A stretch of 64,000 bases of DNA from positions 1 to 64,000 of the forward strand of contig CAZJYZ010000007.1 in NCBI GenBank assembly GCA_964550345.1. Reading direction: 5' to 3'. The notes beneath the pieces are model-generated. The model saw only the letters and a program-made list of their open reading frames with translations, made no database searches and was not told the DNA's origin. Positions within the stretch are counted from its first letter, which is position 1. Each line of letters starts with the position of its first letter. Position numbers and translations under genes: made by a program. This DNA is from JAAEUB01 sp964550345 (GTDB taxonomy: Bacteria > Pseudomonadota > Alphaproteobacteria > Rhodobacterales > Rhodobacteraceae). Shown here piece by piece: positions 24,978 to 34,435 of the stretch.

Positions 24978-25862
24978 ATGAAAATCTTTTGGGATCGGGC
25001 ATCTCAGGCAGAATGGGAAAGACTGGCTGACAAAACCCTCGCCGGGATGCACCAGCGCTGGATCTACGGCGCGGTACATCATGCCCTTGGCGGCACAACT
25101 CACCGTGCGGTGATCCGGGATAATGGCAACCCGGTCGCATTGTGCCAATGTATCTGCCGCCGTTTCGGGGGGTTTCTGAACATCTCGCTCACCTCAATCG
25201 GCCCCTTGTGGCTGGCACAATGCGACCGCGCTGCCGCCATAGCCCTGATCCGGCGCACGTTGCCATTACCCCGGCCACGCCTTCAGCTTCTGACCCTGAC
25301 TGGTTCCCCGCCTACACGGCGTCTGGTCCCCTTGGTGGGCCCCGCAACCATGGCAATGCGCGATTTACCAGCCCCGGCGCAAAGCCTGCAGGGAAAATGG
25401 CGCAACATTCTGAAGAAGGCGGAAAAAAATAACCTGGATATCCGGCACCAGAGGTGCAGCCCCATAGCCTTGCGCGAGCTGCTTGCGCACGATGCGCAGC
25501 AGCAAAAGGTCAGGGCATACCGCGCCCTGCCCGCTGCCTTCACACATGAATGGCAAAGATTGGCCCCAGATGATCTGCGCCTGTTCACGGCGCACGAGGC
25601 CGGGCACATCCTCGCCCAAGCCCTTTTTCTGCGCCACGGCAACACTGCCACCTATCACATCGCCCACATTTCAGAGCGTGGCCGCGCAACCTCGGCCGCG
25701 CGACTTCTTTTGTGGCGCAGTTTTCAGGATTTTACCGCAGAGGGTCTGGCGCGGATTGATCTGGGTCGGATAGACCCTGAAAACGCACCCGGCCTGGCAC
25801 GTTTTAAGATGGGGACTGGTGCAAAGGCATGCACTACCGGGCCCACAGTACTGGCGCTTTAG
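24978..25862 (+). CDS. FemAB/GNAT-type acyltransferase-like protein
   Basis: The 294-residue protein resembles the FemAB-like GNAT superfamily. It has an N-terminal WERLADKTLAGMHQRWIYG block, a central LQGKWRNILKKAEKNNLDI near 133-151 typical of that group, and a second GNAT half ending GLARIDLGRIDPENAPGLARFKMGTGA. Members transfer amino-acyl or acyl groups to peptidoglycan precursors, lipids or exopolysaccharide, but the substrate cannot be read from sequence. The gene follows an AT-rich spacer and its end overlaps the convergent coaD gene by four bases. Confidence 0.72.
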   Translation: MKIFWDRASQAEWERLADKTLAGMHQRWIYGAVHHALGGTTHRAVIRDNGNPVALCQCICRRFGGFLNISLTSIGPLWLAQCDRAAAIALIRRTLPLPRPRLQLLTLTGSPPTRRLVPLVGPATMAMRDLPAPAQSLQGKWRNILKKAEKNNLDIRHQRCSPIALRELLAHDAQQQKVRAYRALPAAFTHEWQRLAPDDLRLFTAHEAGHILAQALFLRHGNTATYHIAHISERGRATSAARLLLWRSFQDFTAEGLARIDLGRIDPENAPGLARFKMGTGAKACTTGPTVLAL

Positions 25863-26350
25863 CGAAATTTATCCAGCAGCGCCGTTTCAACCGCATCGGG
25901 CACAAAACACGAGACATCGCCACCCAAACGCGCAATTTCCTTGACCAGCTTTGAGGCGATGGGCTGATAGCGGGCTTCGGCCATCAGGAACACGGTCTCG
26001 ACCGAAGAATCCATTGCCCTGTTCATGCCAACCATCTGATATTCATACTCAAAATCCGCGACAGCGCGCAATCCACGGATGAGGATACCGGCCCCGACCT
26101 CATGGGCGCAGTCAATCAGAAGGTTTTCAAACGGGTGGGCGACAATCTCGGTTCCTGTCTCATTGCCCAGATCGGCGCATTCCGCTTCGACCATGGCAAC
26201 ACGTTCTTCCAGATTAAACAACGGCCCCTTGTCGCGGTTAATGGCAATGCCGATCACCAGCTTGTCTACCAAAACGCAGGCGCGCTTAATTATATCGGTA
26301 TGACCCAGAGTGATCGGGTCAAAAGTGCCGGGGTACAGGCCGATGCGCAT
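25859..26350 (-). CDS. coaD: Phosphopantetheine adenylyltransferase
   Basis: CoaD adenylates 4'-phosphopantetheine in coenzyme A synthesis. The 163-residue protein has YPGTFDPITLGHTDII (nucleotidyltransferase HxGH region) near 6-21, GLRAVADFEYEYQM near 90-103 and a C-terminal SKLVKEIARLGGDVS block. Length matches the 155-165 of the family. It lies downstream of a CBS-pair gene on the same strand, with 88 bases between. Confidence 0.96.
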   Translation of the reverse strand: MRIGLYPGTFDPITLGHTDIIKRACVLVDKLVIGIAINRDKGPLFNLEERVAMVEAECADLGNETGTEIVAHPFENLLIDCAHEVGAGILIRGLRAVADFEYEYQMVGMNRAMDSSVETVFLMAEARYQPIASKLVKEIARLGGDVSCFVPDAVETALLDKFR

Positions 26351-26438
26351 AAAATGCCCTCCAGATTACGAGCGTCACGCAACATTATTACACAATGTTT
26401 TGCAAGAACTTTCTGCACTGCGGCAAAAGCTTGTTCGC

Positions 26439-26873
26439 CTAATGCCCCATAATCATGCCCTGCAGCGCTTCGTTTTCACTGGCCAGCTCTTCCAACCGCG
26501 CCTTGACCACGTCGCCGATTGAAATCAACCCGACCATTTCGTCCGCTTCCATTACGGGCATGTGGCGAAAGCGGCCTTCGGTCATATGGGCCAAAACATT
26601 ATCGGTGGTACTGTCGCCACCACAACAAACCAAGTCTCCGGTCATCAAATCTTCGACCTTATCCGACAGGCAGGTAGGTCCGCGCCGACCAAGTTCGCGG
26701 ACGATGTCGCGTTCAGACAAAATCCCATCGGGTTTGCGCCCGTCTGTCGAAACAATGACTGCACCGATCCGTTTTGACGATAAAATCTCGGCAGCCGCAG
26801 CCACGGATGAGCCGGGTGCGACAGTTATTACTGCGTTATTGGCCTTAACTTTCAGTATCTGGTGTACGAGCAT
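26439..26873 (-). CDS. Two-CBS-domain protein
   Basis: The 144-residue soluble protein consists almost entirely of a CBS pair. The first CBS (about 10-65) includes GAVIVSTDGRKPDGILSERD and the second (about 75-130) includes MTEGRFRHMPVMEADEMVGLISIGDV. CBS pairs bind adenosyl compounds or NAD and sense energy state. The start at 26873 was chosen because AAGGAGG lies seven bases upstream; a longer in-frame start at 26936 would overlap the LysR gene. Confidence 0.9.
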   Translation of the reverse strand: MLVHQILKVKANNAVITVAPGSSVAAAAEILSSKRIGAVIVSTDGRKPDGILSERDIVRELGRRGPTCLSDKVEDLMTGDLVCCGGDSTTDNVLAHMTEGRFRHMPVMEADEMVGLISIGDVVKARLEELASENEALQGMIMGH

Positions 26874-26932
26874 CGGAGCCTCCTTTTTAGTGGATTTCCT
26901 GCCCCCAGCCTCGCCTCTACCGCGACATTCTG

Positions 26933-27838
26933 TCAAGGGTCTGATTGGGTTTGCCCTTCCAACCGCGCCACCTCGTGCGCGATCCCCAGCGTCAATTCTT
27001 CGGCCACCCGCGCCAGCCGGGCCACCTTTTTATCCGCCGCATGGCGTACCAGATAAAAGCTGCGGGTCAGCGAAACTTCCTGCGTTAGAACCTGCCTGAG
27101 TTCCGGTGCGAAGGGCAAAATAAAGTCGTGGGTCACACCCACCCCGCCGCCATGGCGCAGAAACCCCAGCTGTACCGCAACCAGATTTGAGGCCAGCGTG
27201 ATATGTTCTTTGCCCAACGCGGTCAGAAAATCCAGTTCGGGATATGAGATCATGTCCTGAATGTAACCTACCAACCTGTGCCCCGAGAGGGCGGCTAGGT
27301 CGGGAATGTCGCCATGTTCCTCCAAATAGGCCTGTGAAGCGGCAAAATGCAGATGGTAGTCGGTAATCTTCTGCACTGTGACGCGCCCGGTTTCGGGTGG
27401 AGACACGGTTATGGCCATGTCAGCTTCGCGTTTAGAAAGGTTAATCACCCGTGGCAGGGCCACGATCTGCAACTCAAGTTCCGGATGGCGAGCGGTGATT
27501 TCGGCGCAGACCTGTGGCAACACGTAGGAGGCACAGCCATCCGTGGCACCGATGCGCACTTGACCGGAAAGCTGCCCGCCAGCGCCTGCCAGTGCATCAA
27601 CCCCCTCGGCCACCGCCTGTTCCGCGCGTTCTGCATGCCCCATCAGGCGTGTGCCCGCTTCAGTCAGCGCATACCCTTGCGGGGATTTACTGAAAAGCGG
27701 CACGCCCAGATCCTCCTCCAGCCGGGCCATATGCCGCCCCACTGTTGCCGCATCGCGTTTGAGCACACGCCCGGCGGCCGACAGGCTTTCGCCACGCGCC
27801 ACTGCCAGAAACACCCTGAAATCGTCCCAATCCGGCAT
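26933..27838 (-). CDS. LysR-family transcriptional regulator
   Basis: The 301-residue protein has an N-terminal winged helix (residues 3-60, with LSAAGRVLKRDAATVGRHMARLEEDLG) and a periplasmic-binding-like effector domain. The final 15 residues are polar. It is divergent from mmsA, with 99 bases between starts, so it is a good candidate regulator of methylmalonate-semialdehyde dehydrogenase expression. The shared region holds TTTTGCAAAA (27853-27862), which could be part of its site; this is inference only. Confidence 0.92.
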   Translation of the reverse strand: MPDWDDFRVFLAVARGESLSAAGRVLKRDAATVGRHMARLEEDLGVPLFSKSPQGYALTEAGTRLMGHAERAEQAVAEGVDALAGAGGQLSGQVRIGATDGCASYVLPQVCAEITARHPELELQIVALPRVINLSKREADMAITVSPPETGRVTVQKITDYHLHFAASQAYLEEHGDIPDLAALSGHRLVGYIQDMISYPELDFLTALGKEHITLASNLVAVQLGFLRHGGGVGVTHDFILPFAPELRQVLTQEVSLTRSFYLVRHAADKKVARLARVAEELTLGIAHEVARLEGQTQSDP

Positions 27839-27937
27839 GTTCGTACCTACATTTTTGCAAAACCTTTTTGAGATACTGGGGCTTTTCTTGGCAAAATTGC
27901 AAGTCTATCCTGCGGCGAACCTAAAGGGAGATGGATT

Positions 27938-29437
27938 ATGTATGAAATTGGTCATTATGTGAACGGCGCACGCATTGCTGGAGCTTCGGGACGTTCAGCG
28001 GACATCATGAACCCGGCGACCGGCGAAGTGCAGGGCAAGGTGGCTCTGGCCTCTACTGCCGAAGTCGACGACGCCATTGCCAAGGCCGCTGCTGCCCAGC
28101 CGGCATGGGCCGCGATGAACCCGCAGCGCCGTGGCCGGGTAATGATGGCTATGGTCCATCTTCTGAACCGGGACATGGACAAGCTGGCCGAAGCGCTTTC
28201 CCGTGAACACGGTAAAACCATCCCCGACGCCAAAGGCGACGTGCAGCGCGGGCTAGAAGTGATCGAATATTGCATCGGCGCCGCCGAGATGCTTAAGGGC
28301 GAATATACCGATGCTGCCGGGCCTGGCATTGACATGTATTCCATGCGCCAACCACTTGGCGTAACCGCCGCAATCGCACCATTTAACTTCCCGGCCATGA
28401 TCCCGCTCTGGCAGGTTGGCCCGGCGCTCGCCTCTGGCAATGCGGTGATCATGAAACCGTCCGAGCGTGACCCCTCGGTGCCAATGATGATCGCCGAATT
28501 ATTCCTTGAGGCAGGTCTGCCCGAAGGCGTTTTGCAAGTGATTAACGGCGACAAAGAAGCCGTGGACGCTCTGCTCGACAATGAAACCATTCAGGCGGTG
28601 GGCTTTGTCGGCTCGACCCCGATCGCGCGCTATATCTATTCACGTGCCACGGCCAATGACAAACGCGCACAGTGTTTTGGTGGCGCCAAGAACCACATGA
28701 TCATCATGCCGGATGCCGACATGGATCAGGCCGCAGACGCGCTGGTAGGTGCGGGCTATGGCGCAGCGGGCGAACGCTGCATGGCTGTGTCCGTGGCCGT
28801 TCCCGTAGGCGACGAAACGGCCGACCGTCTGATCGAAAAGCTGGTGCCACGCATCGAAAAACTGCGTGTAGCCCCCTACACAGACGGCGATGATGTGGAT
28901 TTCGGCCCGGTCGTGACCGCAGCCGCCAAGGAAAACATCCTGCGCCTGATCAATACCGGCGTTGAACAGGGTGCCGATCTTGTCGTCGACAACCGCGACT
29001 TCAAACTGCAGGGCTATGAGGATGGATATTTCGTCGGACCCCACCTGTTTGACAACGTGACCACCGACATGGACATCTACAAAACCGAGATCTTTGGCCC
29101 GGTCCTGTCCACCGTGCGTGCGCAATCTTACGAAGAGGCGCTGGCCATGGCCATGGACCACGAATACGGCAACGGCACCGCCATTTTCACCCGCGACGGC
29201 GATACGGCCCGCGATTTCGCCAGCCGGATCAACATCGGCATGGTCGGTATCAACGTACCGATCCCTGTGCCGCTGGCCTATCACACATTCGGCGGCTGGA
29301 AAAAGTCAGCCTTTGGCGACCTCAACCAGCACGGCCCGGACGCGTTCAAGTTCTTTACCCGCACCAAGACGGTGACCTCACGCTGGCCATCCGGCCTGAA
29401 AGAGGGCGGTGAGTTCCACTTCAAAGCGATGGACTAA
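27938..29437 (+). CDS. mmsA: CoA-acylating methylmalonate-semialdehyde dehydrogenase
   Basis: MmsA converts methylmalonate semialdehyde, NAD and CoA to propionyl-CoA in valine (and thymine or inositol) breakdown. The 499-residue protein has the catalytic cysteine C281 in GAAGERCMAVS, the FNFPAMIPLW block near 150 and the PLAYHTFGGWKKSAFGD block near 445, all typical of MmsA/IolA and not of ordinary aldehyde dehydrogenases. An AGGGAG site precedes the start. The other valine genes lie 2 kb downstream, separated by two unrelated genes. It ends in a strong terminator. Confidence 0.95.
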   Translation: MYEIGHYVNGARIAGASGRSADIMNPATGEVQGKVALASTAEVDDAIAKAAAAQPAWAAMNPQRRGRVMMAMVHLLNRDMDKLAEALSREHGKTIPDAKGDVQRGLEVIEYCIGAAEMLKGEYTDAAGPGIDMYSMRQPLGVTAAIAPFNFPAMIPLWQVGPALASGNAVIMKPSERDPSVPMMIAELFLEAGLPEGVLQVINGDKEAVDALLDNETIQAVGFVGSTPIARYIYSRATANDKRAQCFGGAKNHMIIMPDADMDQAADALVGAGYGAAGERCMAVSVAVPVGDETADRLIEKLVPRIEKLRVAPYTDGDDVDFGPVVTAAAKENILRLINTGVEQGADLVVDNRDFKLQGYEDGYFVGPHLFDNVTTDMDIYKTEIFGPVLSTVRAQSYEEALAMAMDHEYGNGTAIFTRDGDTARDFASRINIGMVGINVPIPVPLAYHTFGGWKKSAFGDLNQHGPDAFKFFTRTKTVTSRWPSGLKEGGEFHFKAMD

Positions 29438-29456
29438 GCACTTGCTTTAAAACATG

Positions 29457-29484
29457 AAAAGCCCCGGTCAACGCCGGGGCTTTT
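29457..29484 (+). terminator. Rho-independent terminator behind mmsA
   Basis: GCCCCGG (29461-29467) pairs with CCGGGGC (29474-29480), flanked by AAAA upstream and TTTT downstream. It would work on both strands, serving the convergent minus-strand gene as well. Confidence 0.85.
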
Positions 29485-29561
29485 GCATTTCTGAGCCGTT
29501 CTGTTACCAAGCTAGGGTCTGAATTTTCCCAACCACACAAAAAGGCGCGCATTGTACCGTA

Positions 29562-29882
29562 TCAGCCACAGGTCAGCGGCCCGGCACTATCAGAGGCTCC
29601 ATTATAAACCCCCCATTTTTGACCGTTATTGGTCAATAAACGCGTGCAGGCCAGACTTTGCGCCGATGCCAGGTCACGGCCCATCATCTCGCAACTAACA
29701 CCAGAATATTTTTCCAACATGGCATTGTCTGCACCAGAGACCAGCAGCCTGTCATATCCATATGCCTGCCCCCATTGCGGGTGGGCACACAGAGATATAT
29801 CGCCATCCGCAGCCATTGCCGAACCGGCAAAACCTGCCATAACACCTGTCACTGCCACGATATTTTTGAAAAACCTGCGCAT
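29562..29882 (-). CDS. Small exported protein of unknown function
   Basis: The 106-residue protein has a signal peptide (MRRFFKNIVAVTGVMAGFAGSAMA, cleavage after about residue 24). The mature part has four cysteines (in SLCAHP, VSCEMM, LACTRL, LTCG), suggesting two disulfides. An AAGGAG site precedes the start. I do not recognise the family. Confidence 0.7.
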   Translation of the reverse strand: MRRFFKNIVAVTGVMAGFAGSAMAADGDISLCAHPQWGQAYGYDRLLVSGADNAMLEKYSGVSCEMMGRDLASAQSLACTRLLTNNGQKWGVYNGASDSAGPLTCG

Positions 29883-30044
29883 GGTACTACTCCTTTTTAT
29901 GATTTGATAATATTCTTACCCGCAACCTAACAATTTTGCCGAATTGAAACAATAACTGCCCTGCCCGCACCGCAATCTGCGCAAACCCTTGCCGTTAAGT
30001 GAAATCCCTGCAACGCTGTCAGCAACAATAGCGAGGGAGCGATC

Positions 30045-31178
30045 ATGGCAAGCGAAGAACCCCCCTTCTCCATCGGCGTCGAGGAAGAATACCTGCTGGT
30101 CGACCGCGAAAGCCTTGAACTGGCCGAAGCCCCCGATGCCCTGATGGAGGATTGCAAGGCCGAACTGGAAGGCCAAGTCAGCCCCGAATTTCTACAATGC
30201 CAGATCGAGATTGGCACCAAGGTCTGCGCCAATATCTCTGAGGCGCGCGAGGATCTTAAACGCCTGCGCTCGAGCGTTGCCAGACATGCGGGCAAACACG
30301 GACTTGCACCAATTGCCGCCTCTTGCCACCCTTTCGCCGACTGGAAAAAGCAGCATCACACGGACAAGGACCGCTATAACGATCTGCGCCGTGATCTGGG
30401 CGGGGTGGTGCGGCGCATGCTGATTTGCGGCATGCATGTGCATGTGGGCCTGCCGGATCGTGAAAGCCGTATCGATATTATTAACCAGCTAACTTACTTC
30501 CTGCCGCACCTGCTGGCTTTGTCCACGTCATCGCCGTTCTGGCAAGGCGACGATACCGGGCTGGCTTCGTACCGGCTGACGGTTTTTGACAATTTGCCGC
30601 GTACCGGTCTACCGCCGCAATTTAGCGGCTGGGCGGATTACGAACGTTCCGTTAACGCCATTGTTAACCTTGGCCTGATCGAGGACAGCTCAAAAATCTG
30701 GTGGGATCTGCGCCCTTCTGCCAAGTTTCCGACAATCGAGACCCGTATTTGTGATGTTTCCCCGCGACTCGAGACCACACTAAGTATTGCGGCCCTGATC
30801 CAGTCGATTACAAGACGGCTGTGGCGGCTAAAGGCCTCAAACCAGCGCTGGCGCATATATGATAATTTTCTGATCTCTGAAAACCGCTGGCGGGCCCAGA
30901 GATACGGGATAAGCGATGGTCTGATCGACTTTGGCAAACAAGAAGTTGTTGATTTTGCCTACCTTTTAGAAGAACTTGTGGACATTGTACGCGAAGATGC
31001 CGAAGTTCTCGGTTGCATTGAAGAGGTTGAAGCTGCCCGCACAATTGTTGTCAGCGGCACGTCTACAGATCGTCAACGTCGGGTTTTTGAGGACAGCATT
31101 CAGGTTGGCGATACCCGAGAAAATGCGCTCAAAGCCGTGGTGCGCCACCTGATCGAGGAATTCCACGCCGATTTATAG
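30045..31178 (+). CDS. YbdK-type carboxylate-amine ligase (GCS2 family)
   Basis: The 377-residue protein belongs to the glutamate-cysteine ligase 2 family. It begins FSIGVEEEYLLVDRESLEL, the family hallmark, and later shows GMHVHVGLPDRE, KFPTIETRICDVSPRLETTL and NRWRAQRYGISDGLIDF. YbdK has weak gamma-glutamyl-cysteine ligase activity, and the natural role of family members is usually unclear. A GAGGGAGCGATC region provides the ribosome site. The gene stands between mmsA and the valine operon without overlap to either. Confidence 0.9.
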   Translation: MASEEPPFSIGVEEEYLLVDRESLELAEAPDALMEDCKAELEGQVSPEFLQCQIEIGTKVCANISEAREDLKRLRSSVARHAGKHGLAPIAASCHPFADWKKQHHTDKDRYNDLRRDLGGVVRRMLICGMHVHVGLPDRESRIDIINQLTYFLPHLLALSTSSPFWQGDDTGLASYRLTVFDNLPRTGLPPQFSGWADYERSVNAIVNLGLIEDSSKIWWDLRPSAKFPTIETRICDVSPRLETTLSIAALIQSITRRLWRLKASNQRWRIYDNFLISENRWRAQRYGISDGLIDFGKQEVVDFAYLLEELVDIVREDAEVLGCIEEVEAARTIVVSGTSTDRQRRVFEDSIQVGDTRENALKAVVRHLIEEFHADL

Positions 31179-31217
31179 CACCGGCTTTTCAGCCTTCCGA
31201 TCACCATCATTCCTAAC

Positions 31218-31249
31218 ATTCCGGTATTCCGGTATTCTGGTATTCCGGA
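31218..31249. repeat. Tandem repeat, four 8-bp units ATTCCGGT-like
   Basis: Units ATTCCGGT, ATTCCGGT, ATTCTGGT and ATTCCGGA. On the opposite strand the unit is ACCGGAAT, one base different from the ACCGGAAA array at 21543-21582. Confidence 0.85.
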
Positions 31250-31374
31250 AATTTGGATTCTTTCATATGCAAATGCACGCATTACCAGGGTGCCCGATAC
31301 TATTGCTTGCAAAACTCCTGTAAGAATCACTAATTAAACGAGTGTTCAGTTAACGGCGCAAATCGAGGAACGAC

Positions 31375-32520
31375 ATGGATTTCGCATTATCAGAAGAACA
31401 GCAAGCCATTTTTGACATGGCCTTTGCCTTTGGTCAGGACAATATCGCACCCCACGCGCAGGCATGGGAGAAGGATGGCACGATTCCCAAGGATTTATGG
31501 CGCGAAATCGCCCAGTTAGGCTTTGGTGGGCTCTATGTCAGCGAAGAATATGGCGGCTCTGGCCTGACCCGACTGGACGCCACTTTGGTGTTTGAAGCTC
31601 TTGCCATGTCCTGCCCCGCTGTCGGATCTTTTTTGTCGATCCACAACATGGTCGGCGGCATGATCGATAAATTTGGCACTTCGGCGCAAAAACAAAAGTG
31701 GCTTCCTGATCTGTGTAGTATGGACAAGATTTTCTCCTATTGCCTGACCGAGCCCGGTTCAGGCTCGGATGCCGCCGCATTGCGTACAAAGGCCGTTGAA
31801 ACCGATCAAGGTCTTCGCCTGTCTGGCTCCAAAGCCTTCATCTCCGGAGGCTCTTATTCAGACGCATACCTGATCATGGCGCGCACGGGTGAGGAGGGGC
31901 CAAAAGGCATTTCCGCTATGATCGTCGAAGACGGCACACCGGGGCTTTCTTTTGGTGCTTTAGAGCATAAAATGGGTTGGCAGGCACAGCCGACCTCTCA
32001 GGTAAACTTGGACAATTGCAACATTTCTGCTGAAAATATCGTTGGAGAAAAGGGCAAAGGTTTCACTTATGCGATGGCAGGACTGGATGGCGGGCGTTTG
32101 AACATCGCTGCTTCCGCCTTGGGCGGCGCCCAGAACGCACTGGACCTGACCTTAACCTATATGGGCGAGCGCAAAGCTTTTGGCCGGTCGATTGATCAGT
32201 TTCAGGCGTTACAATTTCGCCTTGCAGAGATGGAAGTCGCGCTGCAATCGGCCCGGACCTTCCTGCGCCAAGCCGCCTGGAAGCTTGATACAGGCGCCCA
32301 TGATGCCAGCAAATTCTGTGCCATGGCAAAGCTTTACGTGACCGACGCCGCCTTTGACGTCGCCAACGGCTGCCTGCAATTGCATGGCGGATATGGCTAT
32401 CTGGCGGATTATGGCATTGAAAAGATCGTGCGCGACCTGCGCGTGCACCAAATCCTTGAGGGCACCAACGAGATTATGCGCCTGATCATTTCCCGGCAAA
32501 TGTTGGCGGATCGCAACTAA
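31375..32520 (+). CDS. Acyl-CoA dehydrogenase, likely isobutyryl-CoA dehydrogenase
   Basis: This is an FAD-dependent dehydrogenase oxidising acyl-CoA to enoyl-CoA. The 381-residue protein has YCLTEPGSGSDAA near 121-133, LHGGYGYLADYGIEKI and the C-terminal LEGTNEIMRLIISR. Its position directly ahead of a 3-hydroxyisobutyryl-CoA hydrolase and mmsB points to isobutyryl-CoA in valine catabolism; the sequence alone would allow other short branched substrates. A GAGGAA site precedes the ATG. Stop and next start share one base (TAATG). Confidence 0.92.
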   Translation: MDFALSEEQQAIFDMAFAFGQDNIAPHAQAWEKDGTIPKDLWREIAQLGFGGLYVSEEYGGSGLTRLDATLVFEALAMSCPAVGSFLSIHNMVGGMIDKFGTSAQKQKWLPDLCSMDKIFSYCLTEPGSGSDAAALRTKAVETDQGLRLSGSKAFISGGSYSDAYLIMARTGEEGPKGISAMIVEDGTPGLSFGALEHKMGWQAQPTSQVNLDNCNISAENIVGEKGKGFTYAMAGLDGGRLNIAASALGGAQNALDLTLTYMGERKAFGRSIDQFQALQFRLAEMEVALQSARTFLRQAAWKLDTGAHDASKFCAMAKLYVTDAAFDVANGCLQLHGGYGYLADYGIEKIVRDLRVHQILEGTNEIMRLIISRQMLADRN

Positions 32521-33566
32521 TGACTGATATTATCATTCGCAAACAAGGTTATGCCGGACGCATCACCCTGAACCGCCCCAAGGCGCTGAATGCGCTCAGC
32601 TATGACATGTGCCTGAAAATCGAAGCAGCACTGGATGCGTGGCGGGAAGACCCGTCGATCAAACTGGTGATCATAGACGCGCAGGGTGACAAGGCCTTTT
32701 GCGCCGGTGGCGACATTCAGGAAATGTATGACACGGCCAAGGCTGGAAACTACGAATACGGTCGAAATTTCTGGCGTGACGAATACCGGTTGAATGACAA
32801 AATCGCCGAATATCCAAAGCCTTACATCGCCCTGATGCAGGGTTTTACCATGGGTGGCGGCGTCGGTGTTTCGTGTCACGGGTCACATCGGGTCGTGTGC
32901 GAAAGCTCAAAAATCGCCATGCCAGAATGCGGGATCGGGTTGGTGCCGGATGTGGGCGGATCGCTTTTGCTGGCGCGGGCTCCTGGACGGGTCGGCGATT
33001 ATCTCGGCACCACGGCTGCACGCATGGATGCGGGCGATGCCATCTATGCCGGATTTGCCGATCATTACATTCCGCGCGAAAAATGGCCCGCGCTCATCGC
33101 CGATCTGGAAGCAAACGGAGACGCTCAGGCCGTTGTTAAGGCGGCAAAAACTGCGCCCAAATCGCATCTTGAAAGCGACCGAAACCGGATTGACCAGTTT
33201 TTCACCCAAGATAGCCACAACGCCATTATCGACGCCCTGCGCAGTGAGAACAGTGAAGAGAACGCCGCCACGCTGAAGGCCTTTGAACGTAATTCCCCCC
33301 TGTCCATGGCCTGCACAATCGAGATGCTGAAAAACCTGCGCAATCAGGGCAGTGGCATCCGCGAAGCTCTCAGCCAGGAATACCGCTTTACCTGGCGCAG
33401 CGCCTCGCATGGCGATTTTGTCGAAGGCATCCGCGCTGCCATTATCGACAAAGACCGCAATCCGCAGTGGAAAATTTCCCGGCTGGGCGCGGTTCGTGAT
33501 AGCGATATAACTGAGATGCTGGCGCCACTTGGTGAAAACGAACTGAAACTGGAGACATCTTCATGA
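32520..33566 (+). CDS. 3-hydroxyisobutyryl-CoA hydrolase (enoyl-CoA hydratase/isomerase family)
   Basis: It cleaves 3-hydroxyisobutyryl-CoA to free 3-hydroxyisobutyrate in valine catabolism. The 348-residue length is typical of this hydrolase group and longer than plain hydratases (about 260). Key blocks are KAFCAGGDIQEMY near 58-70, MGGGVGVSCHGSHRV near 111-125 and MPECGIGLVPDVGGS near 134-148. It lies between the acyl-CoA dehydrogenase and mmsB, overlapping the latter by four bases. No separate enoyl-CoA hydratase is found in the run, so that step must be supplied elsewhere. Confidence 0.9.
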   Translation: MTDIIIRKQGYAGRITLNRPKALNALSYDMCLKIEAALDAWREDPSIKLVIIDAQGDKAFCAGGDIQEMYDTAKAGNYEYGRNFWRDEYRLNDKIAEYPKPYIALMQGFTMGGGVGVSCHGSHRVVCESSKIAMPECGIGLVPDVGGSLLLARAPGRVGDYLGTTAARMDAGDAIYAGFADHYIPREKWPALIADLEANGDAQAVVKAAKTAPKSHLESDRNRIDQFFTQDSHNAIIDALRSENSEENAATLKAFERNSPLSMACTIEMLKNLRNQGSGIREALSQEYRFTWRSASHGDFVEGIRAAIIDKDRNPQWKISRLGAVRDSDITEMLAPLGENELKLETSS

Positions 33567-34435
33567 ATATCGGCTTTATCGGACTGGGTAATATGGGCGG
33601 GCCTATGGCGGCCAATCTGGCGGCTGCGGGCCATGTTGTCACCGGCTTTGACCTGACCGCCCCCTGCCCTGCCGGTGTCTCGGCGGCTGATAGCGCCGAA
33701 GCAGCGGCTGAAGGCGCTGACGTGGTCATCACCATGTTGCCAAACGGCGAAATATTACGCGCGGTTGCTGACCAGATCGTCCCGGCCATGTCCCATGGCG
33801 CGGTATTTTGTGACTGTTCCACGGTGGACGTGGAATCTGCGCGCGCCGTGGCCGATATGGCGGTTGCAGCGCGTCTGATGGCAGTTGACGCACCGGTTTC
33901 CGGTGGTGTTGGCGGCGCCACGAACGGCACGCTGACCTTCATGGCTGGAGGTTCGGATACGGGTTTTGCCAAGGTCAGCCCACTTTTTGACGTCATGGGG
34001 CAAAAGGCCGTGCATTGCGGCGCTTCTGGTGCGGGTCAATCAGCCAAGATCTGCAACAACATGATCCTTGGCGCGACCATGATCGCCACCTGCGAAGCCT
34101 TTGCTTTAGCTGACAAACTTGGCCTAGACCGGCAGAAAATGTTTGACGTGGTCAGCACGTCAAGCGGCTATTCGTGGTCCATGAATGCCTATTGCCCGGC
34201 CCCCGGTGTGGGCCCGATGAGCCCGGCTGACAGCGGCTATCAGCCCGGTTTCGCCGCCGATCTAATGTTGAAAGACCTGCGCCTGTCCCAGCAAGCCGCC
34301 GAGGCCGTGGATGCCGACACCCCGATGGGTGCGCGCGCGACCGAGCTTTATGCACAATTTGTCGAGGAAGAGGACGGCAAGGGCCGTGATTTTTCCGCCA
34401 TGTTGCCGCGGTTTGAAAAACGCGGGCGCGGATGA
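33563..34435 (+). CDS. mmsB: 3-hydroxyisobutyrate dehydrogenase
   Basis: MmsB oxidises 3-hydroxyisobutyrate with NAD to methylmalonate semialdehyde, the substrate of MmsA. The 290-residue protein starts MNIGFIGLGNMGGPMAANL (nucleotide-binding motif). It has DAPVSGGVGGATNGTLTFM near 111-129 and the lysine-containing SGAGQSAKICNNM near 158-170. Its start overlaps the previous stop (ATGA), and its own stop overlaps the next start, so the whole run is coupled. Confidence 0.95.
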   Translation: MNIGFIGLGNMGGPMAANLAAAGHVVTGFDLTAPCPAGVSAADSAEAAAEGADVVITMLPNGEILRAVADQIVPAMSHGAVFCDCSTVDVESARAVADMAVAARLMAVDAPVSGGVGGATNGTLTFMAGGSDTGFAKVSPLFDVMGQKAVHCGASGAGQSAKICNNMILGATMIATCEAFALADKLGLDRQKMFDVVSTSSGYSWSMNAYCPAPGVGPMSPADSGYQPGFAADLMLKDLRLSQQAAEAVDADTPMGARATELYAQFVEEEDGKGRDFSAMLPRFEKRGRG

